From: Icerya purchasi
Taxonomy: Eukaryota > Arthropoda > Insecta > Hemiptera > Monophlebidae
Assembly: GCA_039619475.1 (NCBI GenBank)
Contig: CM077116.1
Span: forward strand, 369,858,294 to 369,922,293
Reading direction: 5' to 3'
Length of the DNA: 64,000 nt
Below the pieces are notes generated by a model. The model was not told where the DNA came from and did no database searches. It saw nothing but the letters and a program-made list of their open reading frames with translations. Numbering within the stretch: position 1 is the stretch's first letter; every line of letters starts with the position of its first letter. The position numbers were made by a program, and so were the translations under genes. Shown here piece after piece: positions 20,991 through 34,112 of the stretch.

Positions 20991-23900
20991 CGCAATGGAA
21001 AGAAAGAAAGCCCCCCATCCCACCCGACCGCCGTAGAAACCGTTCGTATACTAATAATTTGGGCAAGAGACACGCGTCACCACTCGGCTGAAAGAATTGA
21101 ATTTTCCCGAAAAATAACATCGACGGTGAAAACATACTCACGCTCGGTCTTCACATATTTGTAAAACACACGATTTCTTTTGTCGAGAAATTTGCGTGTT
21201 TTACATCGAAACGAGTCTTCTAAATGGAAGAATAAGCTAAAATTAAAAAAAAAAAAAAGACAAAATGCCTCGCCTCAAAAAGACCCAAAAGGTAGCTGAG
21301 AGATGGATTTATTGCGATCGAATTTTCTTTCATTACCGTTTAATGGAAGGTGTCTTGGCTCAATGCGTAAAACTCAAAATTCGTTCTGAAAGAGTTAATG
21401 CCTACCACCTCGGAAAATGCCTACAACAAAGAGAGTTTTGATGATTGCGTTAATTGTCGACGTAGTTGCTTCGAACGGGGAGTTTAAAATTATTTCCTCG
21501 GTATCTTACGTCTCATTGGCGAATATATTTAGCACGACTTGAAACCGCTTTTTCTCTCTTAATTACAGCTGATTCAGAGAAATATCAGTATAGGAAGAAA
21601 CAAAATAAAAATCAAATAACGGAAGTAACAAGTCATAATTTTGATTATTTCTCGCTTTTTTCTTTTAAATAATAGAGGTTGGATAAGAGGAATAGGGTGT
21701 AAGAGCAATAAGTTAACTCCAGTAAGTGTGAGAACGTATCGAGAAGTTAAGAGGAGTTCCATTACAAGGGCGAATAAAGGTTCAGAGGGTGTGTATCGCG
21801 ATGAAAGAATGGTGGCACAACTGCGCCGCCTAGTAGCTGTTACGTCGGCAATGCATGGTCGAGAATGGATTTTCGGAATCTAAACGAGATTTATTCGCTA
21901 TTATCGACGGCCGAACGAGTTCATAGCTGCTAAGAAAAGTCAATAGGTAAGAGAACTTTGAGGCAACTTAAAAATTCCAGCTTCTAGTTAATTGTTGTTG
22001 ACAACACATGCTTCTGCTCGCCTTCTATTCGTTTACTGGAGAACAACGATGTAAGTTGTGAAAGCTGCTAGTCTATAGCTAAAAAGTTATTTCCAGTGAA
22101 AAGCATCATTGCTGATTGTGCTTCAGGCACCTCTTAAATTAGTAGAAAAATTTTTCAAGAAACACAACCATTATCCAGAACGAAGAACAGCACACTGCGC
22201 GGATGTTAGGTAATAATTTTTTAAACTATGTCAAAACTGTTACACATGTCTCATTATCGTTCAATCAAGTTTTATCAATCTTCGGCAATGCGATCCCATC
22301 GCTAATCAGTTGACGCTAAAAATGCCACTGTTTCCGAGAATTTGAAGATGCGCTAAGTAAAAATTAAAAAAAGGGCGAACGCGAACAATGCCCATTTGGC
22401 AGGGGCAGGAGCTGAGCAAGTAAGAAGGCCCTATATTAGCTGTGTGTTTAGATTCTATTATAAAAGAGTAGCCAGAATGATGCATTTTTTCGCCTTCATG
22501 AACGTTTCCGTTCATTCATTTCCCATACTCGTTTATCGATATTCAGATTCGTATCGAAAAATGTGAACCCAAAGATTCTTTTTTTTGCAGCAGCGGAAAT
22601 TTGAATTTTTTTTTTGAAAGTGATGATTTCCTCGGCGAAGATAATTTCATAAGCGTCACGCGACCGATTTGATATGAAAACAGTCAACTTCAGCGAAAAG
22701 AACAGCTTTTTCATATTTTATAACGTTATTTTCACCCTCGTCAACGTCTTTATCGCGCCCCCCGGGGTGGTATTGCACGACCAAAGTTTCATTTCGGATA
22801 TAGAAACCATTATTAGCCTTTTTCAGGAAGAAAATGAAAACAAATATCTTTTTCGACTGATGATACGCAGTAAAACCGGTCCCGTTTTATTCAAATTCTC
22901 AATTAAACGTCGGAAAATTAATCGTAATTCGGGCGCAAGGAAATTTCTGTACGCAAGTAAGCGGACGACCGGATCCATATCGGGGCTAAACGTGAAAATA
23001 GGACGTTGGAAGAGCGAAAGCGAGACAAGCAGCTGGCGGCCCCGAACAAACGACAAAATCGGACACGGATAAATTATTAATGAAGCAAGAAAGAGACCGG
23101 CTTTGTGTCACAATAGCAGCTTGGCCGTAATAAGAAATGAATTACAAGTGTCGCCCTTTGATGACAGAAGCGTTTGCCAACACACTCTGTGTTCCTTTGC
23201 AGCGACGAACAAAAGTAGCCCGGCTAAACGAAAACTGCCGTTTCATCGGACCGATTCCAGAGCGTCGTCTTTTTCAGAAAAAATCCCCCCCCCCTCGCCG
23301 TCGTCACCCTTTTGCTCGAAAAAGGTCGAAAAAAAGCGAAATCGAGACTACTACATCAAAGACACACGCTACACCGACTCGCACAAATTTTTACCGACTC
23401 CGTCCTAGCTCAGACTGTTTAGGCAAAGTGCAATTCGATTATACGCGCCAACACATATATACGCGCGCACACATTATACAATACTGTACGTCCTTTATCA
23501 ATATATACTAAAGTATCGGCCTCCAAAACAGAAGACGCGACAGTGTGTCTAATAAGTAAACTGGAACAATTTCTTTAACACAAATTTGAGCAACCCCTTT
23601 TAATATGGCGGCGGTTTTTCAGAAGAAATGAATTTAAAGCTAAACTTTTTCGCAGCATATTTCCTTCGGAAAAGTACCGCTCGATGCGGAATTCTAAATA
23701 ATCATAATAAGCGTACTGCTGTACGGTATGATTTTTCGCTGGTTTTTTTTTGTCAGTTTTCGGATAATTTAGATACGAACAAAATTTCTTCCCACAACCT
23801 CTCTAGTACTATCCTGAAAAGTTCCTCGGGAGAAACAAAACTTTTTATAGCGTTTGAAGCATACTACTCGTTATTCGCTTCTTCCGGAAGGTTTTTTTTT

Positions 23901-26900
23901 CAGCCTACAACTTTTTTACCGGGCCGTGGGCATAGCAGCTTCATGAAATAACTCTCGAAACCTTCATAAGGAATTTCACATGTCGTCAGCGGCAAAATAT
24001 ACTCTTATGTTCTCTTCGAAAGTGCACTTGGATTAGAGGCTCTGAGTGGATCACATATGTTGTTCTCACGGATCGACCTCATTCTCTTTCGTCTATCTCG
24101 ATGATTACTTGATGCAAAGAGCGGGTCGAGTTTTTATTTTTGATTTAAGCATTTTGTAGCTGTTCTTAAAGAAGTGTCTCGGAAGCCCAAGAAGAAAGAC
24201 AAAGAGGGCCGATTATAAATTTCTTCGCGTTCTACATAATTATAAGTTATCAAAAAATCAGGGTGTTTAAACTCCTTTTTTTTTATTTTAATTTTCATTT
24301 TAGACTCGCTCACTACGAGAACATTCAGGGCGCTAGTTTTTGTTTTTTTAAATTTTTATCATGACTAACCTTTTGGACGAGAGAAAGGAACTGTGGCTCT
24401 CCTACTCTCATTATGCGAAACCTTAACTTCACACCCTGTTAAGGATATGGGACCCACTATACGAACCTTTTTGACTCGTTAACCGATATAATTTTAATGA
24501 ATAATGAACTCGTTCACTTAAACAAGAAACATCGAAGTTCACATATACCAAATTTCGCCAATATTCCATACAAAAACCGTTAATGGAAAATCAAGCATTA
24601 CTTATCTAAAGGATTCAGGCGTTTTAGTCGCCCAACTTCACTGTTATTATTGGGGAGTCGCTACCGAATTCACGAAATATAAAAACGACTTTATTGGCGT
24701 TTGGACTTTGGGGCGATGGCTTGATCAACGGTATTCATTTGACTGCGTAGAAGAGTATCGTTTCGAAAATAGCACGGACCCTTGCGCAGTCACACGATGA
24801 GTATGCTTTTCTCTTATATGATCTCTGCACCATATAATAAAATAGAGTAAATGCAACGTTTTATAAAATCTTGTCTTATGCAAAAACTTAAATATAGGCG
24901 GCGAGTAATTTAAAGGCGATATAAGACAGGACCATTCACGGGACGTAACGTGTCACGTACATCTACTAATCATGAATGTAACAGCTGACAGTGATATTTT
25001 CCTCGTGCCAGACTTTATCAAAGGCCTGTGAAACACATATTCTCCCTGATATCTGTTCGGTAGTATCAATATCGCGTGATGAAAATTTGCAGAATGATCG
25101 TCCCGGAATCAAAACTAAAAATCTAGAATAAGCCTGTTTTTTCCGGTAACTATTTCGATGCGTTTTAATAGCAGCTTCTCAGAAGTATTTATATCGAGGA
25201 AATCGTTAGCTTCGATATTTTTATTATCTTTAACTGTGTGAACAATTAATTCGTTTCTTTAAAATTTTTCGATTTTTTTTTTTTTTTATCTTTTTTTCCA
25301 TCAGTTGTTTCTAAATATAATAAATATGCCATTCCATGCAGGAAAACAAAAAAAGATTGATAATTTTTAAAAAATTACTATTCGTTAAAAACTCTACCAA
25401 CACTGATCATCAGTCGCCGATCTGTCCCAAGATACTCGTCGCGGTAAAAAAGAAATATTTGTCTTTCTTGTACAAGCCTACCGTGTCTACATATCTATCG
25501 GCAGTCAGTTACGCGATATTTTTTTTTGTATTATGTAGCTGAAAGACACTATTTCTGTACTTCAGGGAGGAATGACGAGAAATTAAAAAGGTCTGTCCGC
25601 ATATGTTTTTGCATAATTAAGCAGAACCCAAATATAATTTGCCAAAGGAATCAAAAGAATCGGAGAATTGCGAAGATAACATATAGGATGGGCGCAAAAA
25701 AGTCGAACCGGAATAGTGACAAATCCTATCTGTGTTAACTGCAAAACACAAGTCAGTTCACTGGAAATCGCTTTTGGTAAAATGAAAAAAAAAAAAAAAC
25801 AGCCACTCCGGAAGTAATTGTTTCGGGAAAATTAATGAAATACCACATATGAGCTTTTCCACATTTTCCAACGTTCCTTATACGCCGAGAAGCTCTGTCA
25901 CTGTGATCGCTAATTCCTGATTTCTTATAAACATCGCAATTTCACTGAAAACTAAAAATTAAACGGATGTGCGTGCACCGGCCTGACTGAAACAATTGGA
26001 ACTAGGCTGTATGTTAAATTTTGTAGTTAGATTTTTTCAGAAAATTTGTATCGCTCATGGTTTTTGACCGGTAAAAATAGGCATCACATAATTTATTTCA
26101 CACTTTTTCCGTTATGTTTTCTTAAACACGAGCTTTTAAAATACTTTTGTTGTTTGTTTTTTAATGTTTAATAAAAATATTTTAAACTTTTTTGCAAATA
26201 AAAATAAAAATTTTTTTTTTTAATGCAAATTTGTGAAGCTTCTACTGACGACTCATAAAAAAATATAAAGTTTAGTCCCCTTCCGCGGATGTAAAAAGAC
26301 TGAATTTTTCGATTTTGTTGTACCCCAAAGAAAAACCACGTAGAATATTCATTTATATTTTGGCATTTTATTATTGTCAGAAGCCCCAGTTATTCAGAAG
26401 TCGTCAATGATCTGCACTGCCGTCTGAAATAAAGAAACGAGCTTTCTCCGGTAAGAATTTTGGTTCAAACCGAAATGATAATTTCGAAATTTTTCTTTTT
26501 CCTTTCATAGTGCAAAATCGACAACTTTTTTAGCGATATTTTGTTTCCCTTTCGTTGCATTCGTCTATTTTATTTACGCGGGCTTCTCTTTAACTATATT
26601 CAATCCACAACTTGTACTTGTTTAAAATCCTACCGATTATTACTCTTTTTTCGCGAAATCTCTTCATTGTTTACCGCAGAGAGGTGTCCTAGATTCGGAG
26701 AAAACAAACGAATTTCATCACTACGGCTCTAAGTGTATATATTTCATAGTTTTGCTTATTTTACGAGTAAACACCTTTTCCCGCGAACTTTGTGGTTTCA
26801 GTTTCTTATATTTTTTAAGAAATATTTCTGAAATTTTCGGACTGCATTTACGGCCGTACGACATTAATCGAAAAAGTCTGTAGAAAAGTTATTACTCGGA

Positions 26901-28084
26901 TGTTTTAATTGGTCGAGACGAATGTGGCAGGATGAATTTGTTGTGAAATAGTTCGCGATGTATGCACGAGTGCATAATCCGAACGTGTGCTCTCCCTACG
27001 GTGTATCATCTCCTATAAACAGGCGCTTCCAATTTCGGCTGACAATGGAGATTGAATGAAGTAATTGCGATCGGGCCGCAGATAGGAATAATTCGCGGCT
27101 GTGCGTTTACCTGGGTATTTCGATCAAACAGCGCTGGCGATTGATTGAATAAGACGTCTACCTTCGATGGTTGCCGTATTGTATTCAAACAGAGTACGTT
27201 TGACGCGTAAAAATTACCAATTATTTGAGTTGTAAATAATATTGTCCATTTTCTGTTATTACTTTATTAAAAATATTATAAAAAACGTGTACTACAGAAA
27301 TTATATTTTAAACATTTTTTAATAAATTACCAATTAATTAGGCCACATTATGAATAATGTTCAGTTGAATTATTCCTTAATGTAGAACTTAATGCATTAC
27401 TTTAATAAAGCTTACAAATATCACGACTCGAAACTACCAGTCACGACGATTTGTACGTTTCGTTAATGATACATCCTGAAACTATTTAACGTATTACTTT
27501 TTTAATCGTGACAATTTTAATAAGTTCCGGCCGCCCAACATTTCCTACCGTTTCGAAATTCGTATCGCGGACGTCACATATTTTTTGGTCTACTCGTTCC
27601 GAAGGATCATTACAATCGCTACCACGATCAGCGATACTTTTTAATAGCGTACCTGGTGATCGAGCCTTGCTCGGATTTATTTCAAACTTGCGGATCGGTC
27701 ATATGCTCCACAAACGATTATAAACAATAGTACTACATACGTAATACGAATATTACAATTGCATTACCCAATTATTTTCGATATTAAAAGTGTATTTTAA
27801 TTCGCGTAATATTTTGAAATGCGCCGTATAGAATTTTATCGTGAACAAATTTATTTCATCCTGAAATTTCAATTTCATATTTAACCACGGTATAAATAAG
27901 TGAATTTTATTCTTCAAAGATTAAATTTTTTCGTGGCTTCTCAGTGTACGTCTATTGTTTTCGGTATCGAAATTTTTTTCTATTATCATTTCGAATAGCA
28001 ACACTCTATTCACCACTCTTCAGAACAAAACACAATAAGTCGGAACAAGAAAGCCCGGATGAGCTGCTGATGGGTTTATTATTT
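20991..28084. other. AT-rich, apparently non-coding stretch
   Basis: No recognised gene over about 7 kb. ORFs of 60-132 codons, the largest at 22674-23072, 23137-23511 and 23628-23951, have overlapping partners on the other strand or in other frames and no family motif. A block near 24380-24470 resembles sequence near 60090-60180. A more GC-balanced stretch lies near 26900-27190. Homopolymer runs are common. Confidence 0.5.
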
Positions 28085-28580
28085 TTAAATTCGACCAATC
28101 ATCGTTTTCCAATTCGAATCAATTTTTACATCACCATCTCTGTTAAAATTTTTACATCTTTCGATTTCAACCGCTCCTCTGCTTAATCGTTTACCGATGT
28201 TCTCAATTCTGGCTAATATTATAGTGTTGTGAAACTTTATTTCACGTTGCGTTTTTAAATGTTCTTCGCGTACCGTGAATTTTTCGATTCATTTGTGTCG
28301 GCAATCTACTTCGTGTTCCTCAATTCTTAACCACATAGCCTTACCAGTTTGTCCCACATAACTCGTACCACACGAACACAGAATTTTATAAACATCCATC
28401 GCATGTAACTGAGCTAAATTATCTTGTTTATTTCTTAAAAAATTTACGAATTTTATTGCTTTATTCTCTTCGTATCCATGTTTTTTTTTTGTATAATTAT
28501 CGTTTTTTCCTTAATTTTTTCCTTTATCACGCATTTTTTCCGCCCTCCTTATCAATGTTCTAAACATTATACTTTCGGCT
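28085..28580 (-). pseudogene. Penelope-like retroelement relic with GIY-YIG endonuclease domain
   Basis: On the minus strand, frames between about 28580 and 28085 show the end of a Penelope-like protein: a TLIRRAEK block, then HGYEENKAIKFVNFLRN, then a GIY-YIG nuclease start (DVYKILCSCG, SYVGQTGKA, LRIEEHEVDC). It continues through a conserved-looking IKFHNTIILARIEN and RLSRGAVEIE stretch to a stop at 28085-28087. One in-frame TGA (28289-28291) interrupts the nuclease, and the part upstream of about 28490 is frame-shifted. The Gly of the GIY motif reads Asp, and YIG reads YVG. No reverse transcriptase was found upstream. It is an inactive 3' fragment; the family call rests on the motif order. 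Confidence 0.7.
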
Positions 28581-31500
28581 AAGACAGTGATGCGACTTTT
28601 TATACGAATAGTATTTATCATTATGAATAAATATTTAATTTTATATATTAAATGTATTCCCAAACTTCAGTTACAATTCCCGAAAACCTGTAACACCTCT
28701 GGTTTGATAGCCGAACGTTTTAACGCTGGGCTATCGTGCTATCTAACAATAGAATATCACAGAGATGTTGTAGTTTCAAAGTTTTGCTAATTAGCTGAAT
28801 GGCTCGCTTTCGACAGTTGTCGAGTCGCCGTCCCAGTTATATACATATCTGAATAACGGTTGTATCAGAAAAATATAGAAAAGTAAAGATGGATGCCGAG
28901 TAGACAAGTACTGGCTCCCAATATAAGCTTAGTTTTTTTATGAAAACCTCAATTTCATAATCCATGATACCCTGCCGAGGGTATGGGGGCCTTTTATTTT
29001 ACTTTATTGTATATATTAATAACTACGTTATTCTTAGCCCCCAGGAATGCGGATGCAGTACATTTTTTGTCTCAGAATGCTGTTCTTTATCACGAGCAAC
29101 TTTATTTTTGCAGCGACTCCAGAACGCGCGACATGCTATTTCTATTATAATTTGGCATACCGATGTGTACATATTTTTCGCATAATTTAACTTCGTAAAA
29201 ATACGAATTTCGCAGCCCGCCAAATTTCTTCTGCATCTACATGTAATATATCGATTTCGAGAAATTATTTAATATTTTTTTCGTGATTTATTTCAAAATG
29301 ATGCGCGCCTGGTCGGGAGCGTTCCTGCTCTCTCCTGTACACAGCAAAAGAGAGAAGAAAGAAAGAAGAAAAGAGAAAAAACGGGGGCAGATCCTCGGTG
29401 GTGACGGGATTTCTTGCAGCGGCTGCTTGTTCGCGGTCCAGTGATCAAATTAGCTGCTGTCGAGATTTAGTTCGGTTGCAGCTGTAAGCAAATTTGTTAG
29501 GTCGGTTCGCAGATGGGCACGAATCGAGCTTATCGGCAAACTTGGCTAAAACGGGTATAGTAAGGATAAAAGAGTGAGCACGGGCTGCTCGTCGTGTGTC
29601 ACGATTTTTAGATCGCATTCGTTCTGGTTGCACGTCGCCAGCCCATACGGCATTAGCATTTTCGGTAATTCATGTCTAACGTAGCGTTACTAATAAAAAA
29701 AGCCTCAGCGAAATAATGGCAGGGCTGGCTGGCTGGTGTCCTATTTTACTTTTTTAAATATAAATATTTAATAGATAGGAGATGGGAATTAGGCGAGTCA
29801 TCTCATCCTTAAGGGTGCCAACCCAGCCGGGGTCCCAGGAGATTTCATCATCGCTCGTAGTTGTTCAGGCTGCTAAAGAATAATAGCGACCGGCTAAGTG
29901 CAAATAAATGAACAATATCCGCGAACCTGCGTCACTGTTAACTTCATCGGAACGGGTGACGGCTCCGATTTCGGGTGGTCTTTGCGCCCTGCACTGCGAC
30001 CCTGTTGAATACGAATAAAATGAGAGAAAAGATAGAGCGAACAATAATGATAGAACAATGTAAAACCGGTTAATCCAAACATCGCCCAAGTTATTAATAT
30101 TATTTCGGTTCACGGCAAATCCGAATTGTAAGATTTATATTCAAAATATAACGCAGTATAAACTGGCGTAACTTAATTAAAGATCGGTAATCTCTTATTT
30201 CGTCTCATTTCCGGGGTTTTCGATTGTTGAAAACAGTAAATTTCCTTCGAATCGAGCTAAAAGTGTTTTTTGCCTTTTTTTTTTGTATATTATTCGCTTT
30301 ACAATGATTCATTTTTAATTCATTTAAAAGTCATCTACTCAGTGGTCACTTAATTATTTTCAGCGGAAAGAAAATCGACATTTTAGAACAGTTCGTTTAA
30401 AAATATCCTGTAAGGAAAATTAAAATCGATCGACTGGACGAGAAAATTTTCTCCCATTCAATTGAAAAAGCAAGATTGTTATAAAACCATCCTTTTCTAC
30501 TTTTTTTTTCTTTCAAAAATGTTAATTACGTCCCGAGAACGCTTTAACACAAAAATTCCTACAACTTCTGAATCATCAGATGGTTTAACTACGGATCTAA
30601 CTAATCCACAATTTGACTGGCACGGTAGCGTATGCGGCTAAGTTAAAACAGCTAGATTGCTAAGTATAACATATACAGATTCTAACGACACGTTCAAAAA
30701 CGGATTTTTAAGCCGCTGTAACTTGGATTAAAAAAAAAGTGATTTTTAAAATTTATATTAAAATTTCAACTTTCTACAATTAACCGCACTCGAAATTAAA
30801 TTCTATTTTAAGTAAAAAATTGACTGGCACACACACACATATATACATATATACATATATACATATATTCATATATACATATATACATATATAATATTAA
30901 AATTCTCGGCGTCATTTACTGGTCACAGAAGGCTGAAATTCAGTACATAGTACCAACTAGGTATAATGAACAGAAAAATCATAAAATCGAAAAACTTTCA
31001 ATCCAAACCTCCAAATAAATTCAAAATTTGAAATGATAACTTAAAAATAAACATTCACAACGAAGTTTCTATTAAAAGGAAAAAGCTGAAATTTAGAATG
31101 AATAACGTTTCTGATTTGAAAAATACAAAAAATTACGAAATCTAAAAAATTCTTGATACAAGGACCTAAATGGGCCTAATCTCTTCAATTTTTAAATATT
31201 TCTACCCAAAATCAAAATACATGGCAATAACTTGAAGAGTTAGGCAACTGAAATTTAATATATATGCTTGTACATAACGTTAAGATTACAATATCGTGAA
31301 AATTCTATGTATAAGACTTCAACTGGGTTTCAACTTTCAAATTTTGAAGTATTTTCATGAAAATAAAAATACTCAGCAAAAACTACGAGAGACAGAGAGC
31401 TAAAATTTGGTAGAAACAACACACTTCTGACTTGTCAATAACTGGGGGAAACTTATGAAACCGTTAAAATTGGAAAAATACAAAGCCCTAGATGGGCTCT

Positions 31501-31907
31501 AAATTATTCCAACTTTAAAGCAACTCTGTAGTAGCGCTGCGATATGATAAAGAAATTTATAAGAAAGTATCTCTGCCCATATTTGCAAGTTAGGGAAATA
31601 GTACAATTTTTCTCAAACGAAATAATAAGTAAAACATAAAAAAAATAAAAATTTCAAATATTTCAGTGTTTCTGCTGAACGTAATATATTACAGTGTAGT
31701 CTTGAATTATTAACCTGAAAAAAAAAAATTTGATTCCGAATTTCCTAGAAAGAGTTATTATCCTTAAAACTGTAGGTTTTTAGCTCCTAAAATATTTTTC
31801 AACAAATTTTTCTAAAAAAAATTTTTGTCATCATCTATCCTTGAACTGGAAAAAACACATTCAAAGTTTAAACTCGAAAATAAGACAGACAATTCCAGCT
31901 TTATATA
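28581..31907. other. AT-rich, apparently non-coding
   Basis: No supported gene. A GC-richer patch lies near 29290-29640 and is covered by a minus-strand 62-codon ORF without features. At 30833-30891 a TATACATA-type short tandem repeat is present. The stretch 30900-31900 is AT-rich and unique. Confidence 0.5.
30833..30891. repeat. Short tandem repeat of TATACATA type
   Basis: A CACACACA run followed by six or seven ATATATAC/ATATACAT units. Confidence 0.85.
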
Positions 31908-33225
31908 CACCCTGTCAAGAAAGTATCGGGAATTGTCAATTTAAATCTCCCGGGTAATAGCTAGGCAGATAATTTTTTTTTCCAGGTTGGTACAACTGTT
32001 TTGTATTATGGTGCCTATTTTTAGCGCGATCTGTCAACCAGTGTGTTTACAGCAGCTGTTAAAATCAGTCGACCTTGAAGTGTTTTGTCGAAGTTTTACA
32101 ATGAGTGAAAATATTGAACAACGTACTTGTGTTAAATTCTGTGTTTCGAACGAAATTTCTTGTGCCGATACACTGAAAATGTTACAGAAGGCTTTTGGTG
32201 AATCTGCTTTATCAAAAACGCGGGTTTACGAGTGGTACAGAGCGTTCAAGGATGGTCGGGAGACGGTCGAAGACATGCCTCGCTCTGGACGGCCTTCAAC
32301 GAGTGTGACCGATGATAACGTCGATAAAATCAAGGAAATCGTTGCTGAAAATTGTCATGTGAGCTTGAGAGAGATGGCTCATGGATTGGGCATGTCACAC
32401 GAGAGCGTACGTACGATTGTGCACGAAAAATTGGGTATGCAACGCGTTGCGGCTCGGCTTGTTCCGAAAGACCTGAATTTCTTTCAAAAAAAGTACCGAG
32501 AACAGGTAGCTGCAGACATGCTGGATCGAGCCAATTTGGATCCTACCTTCTTGGAAAAGATAATTACTGGTGACGAGACATGGGTGTACGAGTACGACAC
32601 GCTTACGAACCAGCAATCGTCCGAATGGCGGCCAATTGGCGCGCCAAAGCCGAAAAAACCTCGCCAAAGCCGATCGAAAGTGAAGATCATGTTGATTGTT
32701 TTCTTCGATATTCGAGGCGTGGTACACTATGAATATGTGCCAGCCGGACAGACAGTCACCAAAGAGTTTTACTTAAGTGTTTTGAGACGTTTGAGAGAGG
32801 CTATCCGTCGTAAACGTAACGATTTGTGGGTCGACAATTCTTGGATTCTCCATCACGATAATGCGCCGTCTCACAAAGCCATAATTGTGAATGAGTTTTT
32901 GGCCAAACACTCGGTAAATATCATCGAACAACCGCCGTATTCACCAGATTTAGCACCCTGCGACTTCTTCCTATTCTCAAAACTCAAATTTCCGCTACGG
33001 GGAATGCGCTTCGAATCGATTGATGACATCAAGACGAATGCGACGCGAGAGCTAAAGGCCATCCCGGAAACCGCCTATCAGAAGTGCTTTGCCGAGTGGA
33101 AAAAGCGTTGGCATATGTGCATCGCTTCGAATGGATGTTATTTTGAAGGTGACAAAATAAATTTGGATGAAAATTAAAAATTGTTCGTTTTATTTAACAA
33201 TTCCCGATACTTTCTTGACAGGGTG
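31908..33225 (+). mobile_element. Complete mariner transposon, copy 1
   Basis: 1318 bp bounded by terminal inverted repeats that begin CACCCTGTCAAGAAAGTATC and match over 29 bp before the first mismatch, with a TA target duplication at 31906-31907 and 33226-33227. It encodes one open transposase. The second copy at 55382-56700 differs at only three places that I could find: one T in a T run, G/A at 32011 versus 55486, and a silent C/A at 33093 versus 55568+1000 (56568). Intact ends, an intact frame and near identity indicate very recent transposition. Confidence 0.95.
32101..33177 (+). CDS. Mariner transposase, copy 1 (complete, D,D34D)
   Basis: 358 residues from the ATG at 32101, which fits the usual 340-360-residue length. 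An in-frame ATG at 31987 would add 38 residues of non-family sequence and is less likely to be used. It cuts and pastes its own element at TA sites. An N-terminal paired-like region comes first, with a first helix-turn-helix, the RSGRPST link (residues 61-67) and a second helix-turn-helix (~88-111). LVPKDL (120-125) stands where WVPHEL is usual. The catalytic triad is Asp158 (TGDET), Asp253 (HHDNAPSH) and Asp288 (PCDFF), with exactly 34 residues between the last two, and YSPDLAP is at 280-286. No frameshift or stop is present, so it may be active. It resembles the insect mariner proteins often annotated as SETMAR- or GVQW3-like. Confidence 0.95.
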   Translation: MSENIEQRTCVKFCVSNEISCADTLKMLQKAFGESALSKTRVYEWYRAFKDGRETVEDMPRSGRPSTSVTDDNVDKIKEIVAENCHVSLREMAHGLGMSHESVRTIVHEKLGMQRVAARLVPKDLNFFQKKYREQVAADMLDRANLDPTFLEKIITGDETWVYEYDTLTNQQSSEWRPIGAPKPKKPRQSRSKVKIMLIVFFDIRGVVHYEYVPAGQTVTKEFYLSVLRRLREAIRRKRNDLWVDNSWILHHDNAPSHKAIIVNEFLAKHSVNIIEQPPYSPDLAPCDFFLFSKLKFPLRGMRFESIDDIKTNATRELKAIPETAYQKCFAEWKKRWHMCIASNGCYFEGDKINLDEN

Positions 33226-33227
33226 TA

Positions 33228-34090
33228 AAATAAAGCAGATATTAGCACATCGAACACTACACGTATATGTACTGTAATTCGATAACAATGTCTAGAATCT
33301 TATATGGAATTCAAATATATCATGTGAGGCTAAGAAAATGCAAATAAATAAAATAAGTAAAATACAGAAGAGGTGTTTGAAACTTATACTCCCCCACTGC
33401 TAAACAAAACTACTTTGGATCAATTATGTATGGAAGGAAAACGATGAAATGTCCCCCCTAAGATATGTACTATTTCTATTATAGATTACTAGAATTTAAT
33501 GTCAATAATACAAAAATTACCATTCAGGAAAGTAATTCGGTTAACAAGAAACCAAAAAGTAATACATATTACATCTGTCTCCGCGGTGTAAATCCAATAA
33601 TTGATAATACTGATGACTCAGTTTTAATTAATTTAAATAAGTACAATCCCTAATCATATACTAGAGGGGAAAAAAACACTTGGTGTGTGTGGAAAAAGAA
33701 GGTGCAAAAATGGTTGAAGAAATGAAGCAAAGATTGAAGATCGAGTTATTACCTCGCTACCCTTTAATGGTTCTTTTTTTACGGTTTGTTGGTTTTGACT
33801 TTGTCGTGTCCTTCCTGGATTTTACGTTCTCTCAGATCATGTTTATTCGATTTTAAATATTAAGCTGTCTGCGAATGTACCGGGGTACAGATGCGTATTA
33901 TGTATTGTCATATATTGTCATACGTTTATATATACTCTTACTAAAATATAATACTAGGTTTATTAGTATTGTTATTTATGGAATAAGTTGAAATAGTTGT
34001 AATTTTTGTACTTTGTATCTTTTTTAATAAACGTTGATAAGCTCTTGTAGGACACTCACCCAACGGGCATATTTGCCTTATGAGTAAAAT
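33228..34090. other. AT-rich sequence leading into a poly(A) end
   Basis: No recognised coding region; a 62-codon ORF at 33465-33653 has no features. The right part (about 33700-34090) may be the 3' untranslated portion of a retrotransposed sequence, because it ends in a long A run. Confidence 0.4.
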
Positions 34091-34112
34091 AAAAAAAAAA
34101 AAAAAAAAAAAA
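34040..34112 (+). mobile_element. Probable LINE or retrocopy 3' end with poly(A)
   Basis: A GGGCATATTTGCC stem-like word near 34066 and TGAGTAAAAT are followed by 22 A residues (34091-34112). This is typical of a polyadenylated retro-insertion on the plus strand. No target-site duplication or coding part could be found, so the left edge and the family are unknown. Confidence 0.4.

Noticed and set aside
22674..23072. 132-codon plus-strand ORF
   Set aside because: An overlapping minus-strand frame is also open and no protein family feature is seen.
31987..32100. N-terminal extension of the mariner transposase from an upstream ATG
   Set aside because: The 38 extra residues do not match transposase family starts and lie in the leader; the ATG at 32101 gives the normal length.
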